Source: Pipra filicauda
Lineage: Eukaryota > Chordata > Aves > Passeriformes > Pipridae
Length of the DNA stretch: 64,000 nt
Assembly (NCBI RefSeq): GCF_003945595.2
Contig: NW_024104349.1
Location: 806,001-870,000 of the forward strand
Direction of reading: 5' to 3'
A program made the translations under genes and the position numbers. This document shows, piece after piece, positions 11,301 through 21,930 of the stretch. Every line of letters begins with the position of its first letter. The first letter of the stretch is position 1. The notes beneath the pieces are model-generated. The model saw only the letters and a list, made by a program, of their open reading frames with translations. It was not told the DNA's origin and ran no database searches.

Positions 11301-14300
11301 CACTTTGTTTGCTGCCCACAGAACCTCTGGTTTGCCAACCCTGGGGGCAGTAACAGCATGCCCAGCCGGAGCCACAGCTCGGTGCAGAGGACGCGCTCGC
11401 TGCCGGTCCACACCTCCCCGCAGACCATGCTGATGTTTCAGCAGCCAGGTAGGCACCAGGTTTGCTTTTTCACTTACCCACGGCCCACTGAGACAAGGGG
11501 AGGTGTGAAAGGAGCTGTGCTGGTGAGCCTCAGTGCAGGCACAGGGCCTGTGCCACCGCGGTGTGTTCCCACCGGGACATCTTTGAATTCCTGAGTTAAT
11601 TGAACCACAGACGTTACTGGAGGGATTTTTGACCCTGTATATACCATCTTGACTCTCTGTATAATCGTGGTGCTGGTGCTTTACCTACCTTGCTTCTGAA
11701 GGGCTCGTGTCAGGCGGAATGGCAGTAGCTCATCCATCACTTTTTCCTCATGGATGGACACGGAGCCCCAGTGTAGAAGGGCTGCCTTTGTGCACTCAAG
11801 GGAAATTCTTTCCACACTGCGTGTGAAGGGAAATGGTGCTGTGTCAGTGCTTCCTTCCCAAGCACTGCCAAAATGCTCCTGTATATAGGAGCATCCTCTG
11901 AGTCAGGGAGGATCCCGCTGACCTTGGACCCTGACCCTGGAGCATCCTGCCCCTGAGGAAGCCTGTTTGTGTATCCCTTCATTAGCCTTTGAGTGTGCCT
12001 TTTCCTACCAACACACCATAACAATTTGCCCCACGGGACAGAGAGTTCCATGCCCTCATCCGCAGGCTCCTGGTGTGGGCTGGCAGCTCCCCTCGCCTCA
12101 CACGCCACCGGTGTTTAACTGCAGCATTTGGGCAGCAAATGTTCCGTGCAGCAGGAACAGCGGCTGTTCCCGAGTATTGATTAAACACCGGGACAAGGGC
12201 ACTTTTCTCAGGCGTTGGAGGAGAATAAATGGGTTTCTCCTGCGTGTCGGCCTGCGGTGGATGAGGGCGTAGGAGGATTGGGGAGCCAAACTGCGGATGA
12301 GTCGCGAGGAAAATAAGCAATAATTCAGTGCTGGGCTCACAAACGCCTTTGTGCCGGGCTGTGGGAGGACCTCAACCCTCCTGGATCTCATTCTATGTCT
12401 CTGTGAGCCAGTGGAAAGCGGGACATGCTGTCCAGCAGTAGCACAAGCTGTATTTGCAGGTTTTGCTGCAGGGTGGGTAAAGTTTGCTGCTGTTTAGTTT
12501 AGGATGGGGCATTGCAGCACACCAGAGTTCATGTGTATCCCCCCTTTTTTGTGGGAGCCAAGCCTGGGAGCCAAGCTGGCCATGGAGAAGCCAGACAGCC
12601 GGTCTGTGCTGCCATCCCATGTCCAAGCACTAACCCTGCCTGCACGGACAGCATCCAGCCCTGAGAGGTCCCCAGGGCTGCACCTTCCCTGGGTGGGGGT
12701 CCCACTCTCCCCCAGCTCCCCCCCACATCTCTAACCAGCACCTGAACCCCTCATTTCCATCCCCTTCTTCTGCAGTGCCATTGAGGCTCCCCAGATTTAT
12801 CCCTTGGGATAACGGGGAAGTGATGACTATTTTTGTGACCATCTCTTGCTGGAGGTGATTGCACCAGGAATGGAAGTGCTGCCGGAGCCCGGTCAGACCC
12901 TCCTGGGGCATTTTTTGGGTGATTCCCCCACCCACATAGAGCAGGGCAGGCAAGTCCCTGACCACGGCCTCCTGTTCCCTGTCTCCCTGCAGAGTTCCAG
13001 GTGCCGGTGACTGAACCTGACATCAACAACAGGCTGGAGTCCCTGTGCCTGAGCATGACGGAGCACGCACTCAGCGGTGAGCATTCCCTCCTCCTTGGGC
13101 TCTTCCAGCACATCCACGCCGCCTCTGCTGAGCCCCCCAGCACCTGCCCCTGCCCCGTGCCCCCCAAAAGCTGGGACAGGCTGTGGCTGTGAGGGGGCGG
13201 GATGGTGGCGGGGCTGGATGCAGGGATGCTCCCAGGGATGCTCCCGAGGGTGTTCAGACAGGGATATTGTCTCCCCTCGGCGAGGTGCCAGGGCAGGGGG
13301 TGAAGCCGAACGCAGGGATCACACCAGCACTAGTGGAGTCTGTGCTAATTAGCCACTCGTCAGCTTGCTAATGATAATTAGTGTTAGCTCGCTACTCTCG
13401 TTAGCTCTCGATAAAGCCCCTGCCACTGGATGGGTCACAGGCTTTGGAGTGTTTTCCCTTCTGCCACCGGATCCCTCGTTTGGCTGGGGGGTGCGGGAGC
13501 CCTGCCGGGCGCTGGTGGGTGCCAGTGGATAACGGGCACAGGGAGGGAGGAGGACCAGGGGGAAAAACAAGCAGAAAAGATGGAAAAGGCAGCAGCAGCA
13601 GCGTGATGGAGAGCCCAGTGCAGCACAAAGCACCGGCACCAGAAGCTCCCAGTGCCCCTCACCAACAAGGGATGAGCCCGGAGACGGGATGAGCACGGCC
13701 ACCAGCACCGCCCAGACCTGGGATAACCCGAACAACCAGCGCAGGTCGTGCTCCTGGCAATCCTGGACTGCACCGGATGGTTGGGGACAGGAGTCCTTGG
13801 AGAGGATGAGAGCCACCCGGAGCCCTGGGAGAGGACAAGTGCCACCAGGAGTCCTCGGGGAGGACAAGTGCCACCGGGCTCCCTGCGGATGCGACAGCCC
13901 TTCCCGGGGAGAGGGACACGAGAACAAGGACTGTGAGAGGCAGCAGGGCCCTGGCAGCATCCCTGGCCGGGAAAACAAGGACACTGCTGTCACCCGAAGA
14001 GTTTCCCCGACGTGTTCCCAGGCGAGGCTTAGCTGTCTTGTTCCTCTGCAGGGTACTGTTCCTCTGAGTTATTTTCTGCAGGTCGCATTCCCCGAGCCTC
14101 TCCAAACCGGTCGTGCTATAAATAGCTCTTAAAAAAATAAACCTTCGGGGGAGAAAAAAAAAACAAAAACAAAAAAGGTGTAACAAACCTGTTTGTTTTC
14201 AGTCTCGAGGAGGGAGGTGGCCATGGTGCCCCGGGTGGCAGAAGAGGGAGTGCTCTGTTCCAGAGCCACCCTGGGAGCTGCCCCACACCACTCTCCATCC

Positions 14301-15086
14301 CAGGGATGGGGGTTTGGGATGGGGGACAGGGGGGTGGTTGGGGCTGAAGGGTTGGAAATACTGTTGGGTGCTGATTTCTGGCCCCAAGGGGTGGGGAGAG
14401 GGGGCAGCTGGTAGCAGGTTGGTTGTGAGGCTTTGGGGTGGGTTGCGGGATCCCTCTCTGCTGGGATTGGACTGTGGCTGGATGCATCCCTGCTGCCACG
14501 GGATGCTGGGAACAAGGGCTCTGGAGAGACAGAAACAACTCCTAGAGCTTTTTGTCCATCCATGTTTCTCACGGAGGAAAATTTTGCATCCTCTGTGGTG
14601 CGAGTTTTGCAGGGCTGGGTGAACTGGGGGGCAAGGCAGCCCCTGGGACTGGCTCCATCCCCATCCCCTCACTCCTGGCCAGGGTGGCAGGAACTTGTCC
14701 TGCTGTAGGAGGGTCCCAGACTCTCATTCACCTTGTGGCGAGTCTGGGCTGCCGAGAAACCGCCTCTGCTCCTGGAAAAGGGGTCGTGGCAGGCCTGGAA
14801 TGGTGTTGGGACAGCGACGCGGGGGGGCTGGTGCAGGGTGGGGACAGTTGGTGACACGGAGGGACCAGCAAAGTGGTGACACCCCAAAACCCTTCCACAC
14901 CCCTTGGGGAGATTTGGGGAGGAGGGTGGCCCCGTGGTGCCGCCTCACCTATGGGGTGGTGGGTCGGGGGTGCTCCAAGGGGTCCATCTCTCAAATCCCC
15001 AGCTCGGGGAGGTACCAGTGCTCACTGGAGCTGTTCCTAACTCTCCCTTCCTTGCAGATGGTGTCGACAGAACCTCCACGATCTAG
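2238..15086 (+). CDS. SAMD4A: SAMD4A (Smaug1), 3' half of the gene, nine coding exons
   Basis: Smaug1 is a cytoplasmic RNA-binding repressor. Its SAM domain binds stem-loops in target mRNAs and recruits deadenylation and translational repression machinery (known for the family). Here nine exons (2238-2347, 3016-3102, 5482-5776, 7257-7342, 8776-8894, 10489-10690, 11322-11448, 12993-13076, 15058-15086) join in frame with GT-AG borders and encode the last 379 residues. They cover the SAM domain, a PHAT-like helical region, a Gly/Arg/Ser-rich linker and the conserved C-terminus ending DGVDRTSTI. The first exon begins in phase 1, so the N-terminal exons lie left of the window. The segment is slightly shorter than my recollection of the human one, mainly in the low-complexity part of exon 5482-5776. 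No frameshift or premature stop is seen. The paralogue SAMD4B is less likely, given the near-identity to Smaug1 as I remember it and the GCH1/WDHD1 neighbours. Confidence 0.97.
2670..2742 (-). mobile_element. CR1 3' terminal fragment, reverse orientation
   Basis: It begins tagagtcatagaataacag and continues atggtttgggttggaagtga, the reverse complement of the CR1 3' end. It is truncated after about 70 bases. Confidence 0.85.
3016..3102 (+). CDS. SAMD4A: SAMD4A exon: second half of the SAM domain
   Basis: The exon follows acceptor ttacag and precedes donor gtaagt, and holds exactly 29 codons in phase 0. [20 protein letters not shown] supplies the last helices of the SAM domain, including the KGARHK loop and helix start that form the other half of the RNA-binding face. 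Confidence 0.96.
3286..3400 (-). mobile_element. CR1 3' fragment, reverse orientation
   Basis: The reverse CR1 tail (tggtttgggttggaagggac) is followed by ccatgggcagggacagcttc and gaccagctgttcctccaag. It is intronic in SAMD4A. Confidence 0.88.
5482..5776 (+). CDS. SAMD4A: SAMD4A exon: linker after the SAM domain
   Basis: It starts after cccacag and ends before gtgagc, with 98 codons plus one base. The conserved start ([20 protein letters not shown]) and end ([17 protein letters not shown]) flank a Ser/Gly/His-rich low-complexity stretch that differs from mammals. The nearby sequence has no stop in several frames, so overlapping long reading frames here are shadows. Confidence 0.95.
7257..7342 (+). 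CDS. SAMD4A: SAMD4A exon: PHAT-like region, part 1
   Basis: Acceptor ttttttccag precedes it and donor gtgagt follows. The split Val codon joins the previous exon, then [20 protein letters not shown] and DKCLIHE follow. This helical segment corresponds to the region after SAM that is called PHAT in Drosophila Smaug; that assignment is from family knowledge. Confidence 0.95.
8776..8894 (+). CDS. SAMD4A: SAMD4A exon: PHAT-like region, part 2
   Basis: The acceptor is gggggacag and the donor gtaagc. Thirty-nine codons plus two bases encode [20 protein letters not shown] and FRSFPRK, a basic helical segment strongly conserved in Smaug proteins. The exon exits in phase 2, and the split codon becomes Ser with the next exon. 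Confidence 0.95.
10489..10690 (+). CDS. SAMD4A: SAMD4A exon: Gly/Arg/Pro-rich linker
   Basis: The acceptor is ctccgcag and the donor gttggt. Sixty-seven codons encode [26 protein letters not shown] and a leucine/glycine segment ending ILKQGRQ. The middle ([20 protein letters not shown]) is GC-rich and differs from mammals, while both ends are conserved. Confidence 0.94.
10928..11246 (+). mobile_element. CR1 LINE 3' fragment, sense orientation
   Basis: It has the typical CR1 3' end: gaggccctggcacaggttgc, a gtggaaggtgtccctgctca block, and an eroded tail reading attctatgcttctgtgag. It lies in the SAMD4A intron between exons 10489 and 11322. Confidence 0.9.
11322..11448 (+). CDS. SAMD4A: SAMD4A exon: Ser/Arg-rich segment with an RTRSLP motif
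   Basis: It lies between acceptor gcccacag and donor gtaggc, with 42 codons plus one base. It begins [20 protein letters not shown] and continues [26 protein letters not shown] fits the R-x-x-S-x-P type of 14-3-3 site (inference). Confidence 0.96.
11449..12992 (+). other. SAMD4A intron, unique sequence
   Basis: I see no coding segment or clear repeat. A possible very short CR1 tail near 12380 is too weak to call. Confidence 0.6.
12993..13076 (+). CDS. SAMD4A: SAMD4A penultimate coding exon
   Basis: Acceptor tccctgcag and donor gtgagc bound 84 bases in phases 1 to 1. It encodes [20 protein letters not shown] and MTEHALS, the conserved C-terminal block of Smaug1. Confidence 0.96.
13077..15057 (+). 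other. Last SAMD4A intron
   Basis: It contains a TAAT-rich cluster at 13344-13405, a small minisatellite at 13788-13885 and an A-rich low-complexity tract near 14130-14180. Nothing coding is recognised. Confidence 0.65.
13788..13885 (+). repeat. Small minisatellite, about three copies of a 29-30 bp unit
   Basis: Units starting aggatgagagccaccc, aggacaagtgccaccagg and aggacaagtgccaccggg occur at about 13803, 13832 and 13861. Confidence 0.7.
15058..15086 (+). CDS. SAMD4A: SAMD4A last coding exon with stop codon
   Basis: After acceptor ccttgcag the frame reads (D)GVDRTSTI and then TAG at 15084-15086. This short tail is the invariant C-terminus of vertebrate Smaug1 as I recall it. It fixes the end of the reading frame and the start of the 3' UTR. 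Confidence 0.96.
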
Positions 15087-15180
15087 AAGGCGTCGCGATG
15101 GGGACGCTGGCCGGGACAACAACTGCTGCGGGTCCAGCGGCGAGGTCGGGGCTTGCAGGGAGCCTCAGCGATAGCTTGCA

Positions 15181-15228
15181 TCCTTTCTCCTCTCCTCTCT
15201 CCTTTCTCTCTCTCTCTCTCTCTCTCCT
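15181..15228 (+). repeat. Polypyrimidine (TC)n microsatellite in the SAMD4A 3' UTR
   Basis: A pure C/T tract, mostly alternating CT, starts about 95 bases after the stop codon. Confidence 0.85.
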
Positions 15229-17089
15229 GTTTTAATTTTGTGAATGTGTAGATTGTCCTTGTGAACATATCATTAGACTTGGAATTTGTGTTGTCATTTA
15301 TTACATCCATGCTGGGGGCGGGTTTGGGGGGGGAAAGGTGGTGGAAGCTCAGCGGCGATGACGGAGCAGCGCGGGGAGGTCGGGGGGGACGCGGAGCAGA
15401 GCACTGACAACGGAGGGGTCACCGGAGCACCGTGGGCAAACCCTGGTCCTGGATGAGGATACCAAGGAGTATGGAACATCACGCAGGGGTGTGTGGCCCA
15501 AAAAGCCCTCTGGGGAGGATTTGCCTGCCCCGCCGGCGGTCCCGCCTCTTGAGTTCCGCTGCGTTCACGGACTGGCCCAGCGAGCCCAGATTTGAACAGA
15601 AATAGTAAAATAACCCCAGAATTTCCTTTCGGTTTAGCCAAGAGACCCACAGTTTGGAGGCAGCATTGTGCTCAGGGCAACGGAGGGTCGGCGGGTGCCC
15701 ATCCCTGTGTCCCTGCATGGATCGGGATGCTGGATGGAGTGGGGGCATCTCGCCCAGAGGAGGGTCCCAGGGGATGTTGGTGAAGTTGGGGAACACTGGG
15801 AGAGTTTCAGTGTCTCTTGCCTTGCCTGTGCAGGTACCAGGAAGCTGCTGCATCCTGGCTTCACACATCTGGCCCAGCCTGCCAAAATCCAGCCATGATG
15901 GGCTCTTCCAGCCCTGGGGTGGCCAACAAGGGATGAAGGATCCCCCAGATAAAACCCAAACCCCAAAGGGCACCAAAATGCAGCTTCACAGCCCTGTTTT
16001 CTTGGCATTAACCATGTGCCAGGCAGGAGATGGGGACGGCAGCGGCTGGGCTGCTCCTCACCCGCTGCTGCTTTTTATAACAGGAGCTAAATTTGGTGTT
16101 AAAGAGGTAAATCTGGCCTGGTGCTGCTCAGACCTGCAGCGCTGCTCCCACCTCCCACTGGTCCCGATGCTGCTCCACATCCTCTGATGGAATAATAATA
16201 AATGTGAAATTAGTTAATGAAGGGAGGTGATGGGCTGCAGCAATATTCCCAATTGGCACTGACTGGCAGGATCATGTGCTGGGATCGGCGGGAGCCAGGC
16301 TGGGGGCTGAGGGGGAGCCGGAGCATTGGCAGGGCTGGGAGATGTGTGAATCCCAGGAGATGTGTGAATCCTTTTGCCATGCAGTGTTTTTTAAGTTGTT
16401 GTTTCCTAAAAAAAAAAAACAAAAAAAAAAAACAAACCAAACCCAAGTGCCAAATGCAATGTTTTATGTTTGCTGTTCCTTGGTGTCCTGCTTCCCAGCA
16501 GGCAGGAGACTGAGGCGGGGGTGATGGGGGGGGTGGAGAAGGGAAAACCCGAAAGCCAGGGAGGTTGGGAAGAGGTGTGAGGAGGTGGAGGCGAAGTGGG
16601 GGGTCAGCGCTGGGGACCTGGGTCACCCCCAAGCACCCCCAGCTCGTGAGGTGTGAAGGGAACCGCCGTAGCAGGAGCCTCCCTCAGGGAGGCTCCAGTG
16701 TATTTACAGAGCTGAAATTCTATTTATTCCTTCGCTGACTATGGACACGGAGGTTTTCTGATTGTTCAGAGAGATTATTTTGGATATATTACCTATTAAC
16801 TTGCTATGGCTGGGAACCATGATAATGTCTGTTATTAACAACCACCAAATAATTCAATTGTGTTTTTTTCGTTTTGTTGTTTAAAAAAAAAGCAAAAGAA
16901 AAAAAAGCTTATTTTCCATTGACAGTGTAGAGGTTAATAACGACTTAGTTGTCTCTTGTTTTGTTTTTTTTTTCTTTTTTTTAAGTAAAAACAACAAAGA
17001 AAGTGGCTTCAGTTGCGTTCGGGAAGTGCTGCCTGGCTCTGGCTGCCCATGCTGAGTGCGGGCGGCAGAGCTCCAGGGGAAGAAGCTTA

Positions 17090-17166
17090 AGAGGAAAAGA
17101 AATAAAAATTATTTATAGAAAGAAAAAAATCAAAAAAAGAAAAAAAAAGAAAACTAAAAAAAAAAA
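17090..17166 (+). repeat. A-rich low-complexity tract
   Basis: Runs of A interrupted by single G, C or T lie inside the probable SAMD4A 3' UTR. An AATAAA at 17101 may be fortuitous in this context. Confidence 0.75.
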
Positions 17167-18237
17167 CCCACAAACCCCAACAGTTGCATGAGCGAGGCTG
17201 TGAAGTCAAATATTCAGTAATAAAGCGGCAGTGCCTTTCTTTTTTGTATCCCCCGCTCACCCCGCTGCAACTGTCCCATCCCACGCCGGAGGTGTCGCCG
17301 CCGCGGGGTCCTGGGCGTGGGGCGGGAATGTTCCCCCCCAATCCCGCTGCTCTCCCAGAGCCAGCCCCGGGCCCCCCCAGCACCGCCGGGGACCTTTTTC
17401 CTGGTGCTGTTCCCCTGAGCCGTCCCCGGCTGCGCGGGGAGCCCGGCCAGCTCAGCACCCAAGTGGCCTTGGGTCCGGCGGATGCTCCCGCGGGGAAACA
17501 ACCCCTGTCCCTTCCAGGTGTGTCCCCCTCCCCAGGGACAAGCCCTGAGCTCGGCTGGGCTGGAGCTGGGCTTTACCTGTGCTCGCTCAGCTCATCAAAA
17601 CCCTTGGAGGAGTTGGGAAGGGGGAGGTCAAGCCCGGCCAGCATCCAGCAGGAAAATCCAAAACTGTGATTGCCGCCCGCGAGCGGAGCTGGGGTTGGGT
17701 CAGCACTTAGGGGAAGCGATTTCTGTTGTCACCTTTCTCCATGTCGGGGTGTGGCTGCGCCCCAGGTTTGGCTTTTGGAATGTGCCTGATGGAAAGTGGG
17801 TCCCGCAGACGTCTATAATTTGCACACAGCGACGATAACACTAAAGTTGATTTTATACGAGTCATCAGAGTTTGCAAAGTGAGTTTTATTTTTTGTATTC
17901 CTTTATCTTTACTTAAAGGTGAATGTGTATTCCTCTGGGAGGAATAGGAAGAAAAAAGAAAAAAAAAAAGAAAAATACGTAAAAAAACCAGGAATGTTAA
18001 TAATGTTAAACAGAATACTTCCTCCCTTATTAATATATATAACCCTGATGTATTTATGCCTATTGTAAGCTGACTTTAAAGAGCTTTGACCTCTCTTCTG
18101 TTGCATGCCGTTCCCGGGCAGCCTTTCCTTGTCCATGCATGCCTTTCGTCCTGGTTTTTCTGTACAAAGTTAGTGCACACAAAAGAACTATTTTTGCCTA
18201 GTTAATGTTGCCGAGCAATGCCTATTTTTTAAATTTT

Positions 18238-18239
<2 letters not shown>

Positions 18240-18273
<34 letters not shown>
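18240..18273 (+). repeat. Poly(T) tract of 34 bases
   Basis: An uninterrupted T run lies in the probable SAMD4A 3' UTR, with more short T runs on both sides. The length is likely polymorphic and assembly-sensitive. Confidence 0.85.
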
Positions 18274-18604
18274 CCTTTTTTCGGTCATATATGGCAATAG
18301 CATGTTTGTTACATGTAAAAGCTTCCCGATATAAAGAAATACTAATGTTTGGAGATATGCCGGTCTTTGCAAGTGTACAGTTTTCCAATGTTGTTCCCAG
18401 TGAAAACACCCTCGTGATTTCCACTTGCTCCGATGTATTTATTACTCATTTCCTCCCATGTAACTCGGAACCATTGCTATATTTCATATCCGCGGTATAT
18501 TGAAAGTGAAGGGAGATGATTAATACAAGGTTTTGTAACACTGGGGTGTGGCGCCTCCTTATTTATCCTCCTCTTGGCAGAATTTTTAACAAAAAAAAAA
18601 TGGA

Positions 18605-18610
18605 ATTAAA
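18605..18610 (+). terminator. SAMD4A: Candidate distal SAMD4A poly(A) signal ATTAAA
   Basis: ATTAAA lies at the boundary between AT-rich 3' UTR-like sequence and more GC-rich intergenic sequence. It is assigned by position only. Confidence 0.4.
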
Positions 18611-20724
18611 CACACGTTCAGCCCCGTGGGCGAGAGGGAGGAGCCGTGCGGTTCCACAGGGGGGTTTAGTGTCTTTATATATAAACTCGTGGCGGGGCTT
18701 CCGAATCCCTGGCATTCCCCACACAGCTGCTTCCATGTCCCTTGGGGATGCCCACGCCCCGGGAGATGGTTAGATACAGGGTTTTCCTTTGCAATTGGCA
18801 GGGATTGGGGCGGGAGCAGCTCGGAGGCTGCGGAGGCACACGGAGGAGCCGGCTCGGCCTCAGCGTGTGCATGGAGACATCTGGGGTGGGATTTGAAGGT
18901 TGGGTTCGTTCTGGGCTTTAAACCTGCACGTTTCAGACCTGCCTGGGGCTGGAGTGGGTGGGGAAGGACACTCGGAGCAGACACTCGGCCGTGGGAGGTG
19001 CTGAGGGCGGGACTGTGGCTTCTGCCCCTGCTTTTTCCATGTTTTCTCAGACTGAGCCTCCACTTCTTCAGGCTGACCAAGCCCAGCTCTGCAGGCTCTT
19101 CCCGGCCAATCCAAGCTCTGAATCATCACCTTGCCCATTCCTGCCCTTGTGTCCCTTTCCCTCCACAACACTGTGGGCCTCCAGAGTGTCCTGGACACAG
19201 CTCACTGCCCCTCCACAGGCGTCAGGGGGGCTCACGTCCCCCACAAGGAGCAGAACTGGGAAACGTGGGGCTTCTTCAGGTTGTTTGAAGGCTTCATCTG
19301 CTGCTCCTCCTGGGAAGAGACTCCTCGTCGGATCCCCAAATGTTGGTGAGGTCAAGCACTCAAAACCATGTCCTAAAGCACCTTCTGTTTAAGGATGCTC
19401 CTGAGCACCCTGGGCAGGACCACCCCAGGAGGGAAAGATTCCTCACAGTGTTCGGTCCCACCTGGATTTCCCGGTCCAGGAGAGCACCCACATCCACAGC
19501 CCAATGGCAACATCTCCCTGTGCCTGCTGGGAATCGGCCTCCTGGCACAGCTCAGACAAGCATTACCTAAATCCCAGAGAAACACCATTTCCTTCCATAA
19601 ACAGTCGGCCTTTCCAGGTCCGTGTGCCGCCGTCTGGGTCTCACAGCGCGGGTTTGTTGCACTAACAGAGAACGAAAAGGGAAAGGAAAAGGCAAAAAAA
19701 CCTCTGGGATGGAAAACCGGAGCTGGAGAGGCTGAAAAGTCTCCAAGGAAAGTCCGTGGCAGCCGTGTGGTTAGGGAGAGTCTGTGGGTCTCACCAGCGG
19801 GCGAGCTGGAAAGAGGCTTAAAATACAAAAACCTAAAGGAAAAAAAATAATTTCCATACTGCCAGGAGCTGTTGGATGAATCCATTCCGGATACTAAAGG
19901 CTTTCCCAATTGGTGCACCCAGATTACACCAGACCTGAGCCCCATCCATCCAGCCCAGGGGTGGTGGACTCCTCTTTTCCTGCCCCAAAGAGGCTGCAGC
20001 CCATGTCCAGCTGGGAGCAAGGCCAGAGCTGGTGGCCACTGTTTTAGCAGCTGCTGGGCTGTGGTGATCACAGCAGAAGCTGGATAAGCCCAGGTTGCCT
20101 TGTTACAGGATCTTTTCCATGTCTACCTATTCCAAAGGGTGACAGAGAAGCAGCCCCAGCCCTGGAGCCAACCAGGTATGCCCTCCAAAGGGATGCTCCT
20201 GTTCCTTTGGCCCTGACCCTGGCTCCCGGTGCAGGTACAAGTGTCTCCTATTCAACAGCGAGGGGAATATCCCAGGGAACAATCCTTGAGCAGCAGCAGG
20301 CAGGGATTTCCCACTGCAGGGAAGTTTTTAATCAAGACAGAGAGGGCTTTACCAGCAGAGCTCCTCAAGTTCAAGGAATAATTAATTCCCCACGTCTTTT
20401 GGCTGCGGCTGCACCGGAGAACCTGGATGGTCCCGGTGGGCTGATCCCTGCCAGCCAGTGATCCACTGCCAGGATATACAGATTGGTGCTCCTTGGAGCC
20501 AGCAGCATGACCCCTTCACTCAGCACGGCCTCTGCCACCTCCTTGTGAGCAGGGAGGATAATTCCCAGAGCTGGTGCATCCCGAGGCTTTGAGGGGCTGG
20601 TTGTTCCTGCACGTGGCCTGGTGCTGTTTCAGCTCCCAAAGGCAGATGTGTGACAGCACTTCCAGGGAGTGAACTCGCCACACTGAGCACTCCAAGGAGC
20701 TGCTTTTAATTGGGAATCTGCAAA

Positions 20725-20982
20725 TGGCAGCAGGGGGAATGGTTTTAAACTAAAAGAGGAAAGATTTAGGTTGGGTGTTGGGAAGAAATTCTTGGCTATG
20801 AGGGTGGGGAGGCCCTGGCACAGGTTGCCCAGAGAAGCTGTGGCTGCCCCATCCCTGGGAGTGTTCAAGGCCACTTTGGATGGGGCTTGGAGCAACCTGG
20901 GCTAGTGAAATCCCCGTGGCAGGGGTTGGAATAAGGTGATCTTCAAGGTCCACTCCAACCAAAACCAGTCTGTGTTTCTAGG
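20725..20982 (+). mobile_element. CR1 3' fragment, sense orientation
   Basis: Sequence from agggggaatggttttaaact through gaggccctggcacaggttgc to aaggtccactccaacc matches the CR1 3' region. The terminal octamer repeats are decayed. Confidence 0.9.
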
Positions 20983-21732
20983 ATTTTCCCTCTTTTCTCT
21001 AAGAAAACACCCTGCTGACCAAGCCTGATCAGAGGAGACATTGCAAATGTCTCAGCCAAAATTCCCGCTTTTCTACAGAAAATAGATTTTTAGCCAATTT
21101 TAAATAACAATAATAATTAAAAATAAATCCATCCTGGCAGGTGGCCCCTGCTTTCAGACAAACCAGCTCCATCCCCATCCCGGTGGAGAGGCAGCACAGG
21201 TGAGTGTTTGCAGTGTCAGGATGCAAGGGAGGGGCTGGATGCCCCTCTCCCACCCCCGGCCACTGGCCTGGCATCGGGGTGATCCCTGGGCCTCCCTAAA
21301 AAGCATTTCCAGGCCCAGGAAAGCTCCTGTTCCTCCACTGCGGCGAGCAGAGCTCGGGGCCGGGCTCAGCAGAGGGAGCCACAGACTGTGTGTCCCCGGG
21401 CAGGCGCTGCCGAGGCCGGGACCAGCCCCTCTCCACGTCCCTGACCCTGGGCATCACCCAGCCGGAGCCAGAGCCTTTGCAAACTCCCTGCCAGCGATCC
21501 CTCCCTCCTCCCACTGCTGCTTCCCTACAAAACCTTTCCCATCCTTCTCTTTCTCTCCTCCAGCACCAACACCCATTTCCCTCCCCGTGGAGAAGAGTCT
21601 GGAGAAGGTGAGCACAGACCTGAGGTGAAACCCCACCCCGGAGCCCAGGGCTGGCACCCCAGGGCTGCAAGGATTTGGGTCCTCACAGCCAAGGGCTGTC
21701 ACCCAACACGGCTTCAACCACAGAGATCACAA

Positions 21733-21930
21733 AGCCACAGAATATCCTGAACTGGAAAGGACCTACATGGATCATCGAGTCCAACTCCTGGCCCTGCACA
21801 AGACAATTCCAGTGATCCCACCACTTGCCTGAGAGTGTTGTCCAAACACTCCTCGAGCTCTGGCAGCCTTGGGGCTGTGCCCACTGCCCTGGGGAGCCTG
21901 TCCCAATGATTGTATCCTGACATTTTGCCT
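21733..21930 (-). mobile_element. CR1 fragment of a second subfamily, reverse orientation
   Basis: Phrases such as agaatatcctgaactggaaa, gagtccaactcctggccctg and tgttgtccaaacactcctcg are the reverse complement of a different CR1 subfamily tail from the other copies here. Confidence 0.85.

Larger units (their letters stand above)
15087..18625 (+). other. SAMD4A: Probable SAMD4A 3' UTR
   Basis: From the stop codon the sequence runs without dispersed repeats to about 18.6 kb. It has several ATTTA-type elements (for example near 16724, 17108, 18050, 18437 and 18561), A-rich runs at 17090-17166 and a T34 run at 18240-18273. Candidate poly(A) signals are AATAAA at 16197, 17101 and 17219 and ATTAAA at 18605-18610. 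I infer the distal end near 18.62 kb because AT-rich sequence ends there, but the true cleavage site or sites are not proven. Confidence 0.55.

Noticed and set aside
12370..12405. Possible CR1 terminal remnant (ctcattctatgtctctgtgag)
   Set aside because: Too short and diverged to separate from chance.
13349..13993. A 214-codon minus-strand open frame
   Set aside because: It is antisense to a SAMD4A intron and includes the small minisatellite; no family resemblance.
14130..14180. AATAAA and A-rich run as a possible alternative 3' end or retrocopy tail
   Set aside because: It sits in an intron without gene-like sequence in front, so low complexity explains it.
19373..20071. A 232-codon minus-strand open frame between SAMD4A and GCH1
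   Set aside because: No domain, no splice-site-bounded conserved core and low-complexity composition; likely chance in GC-rich DNA.
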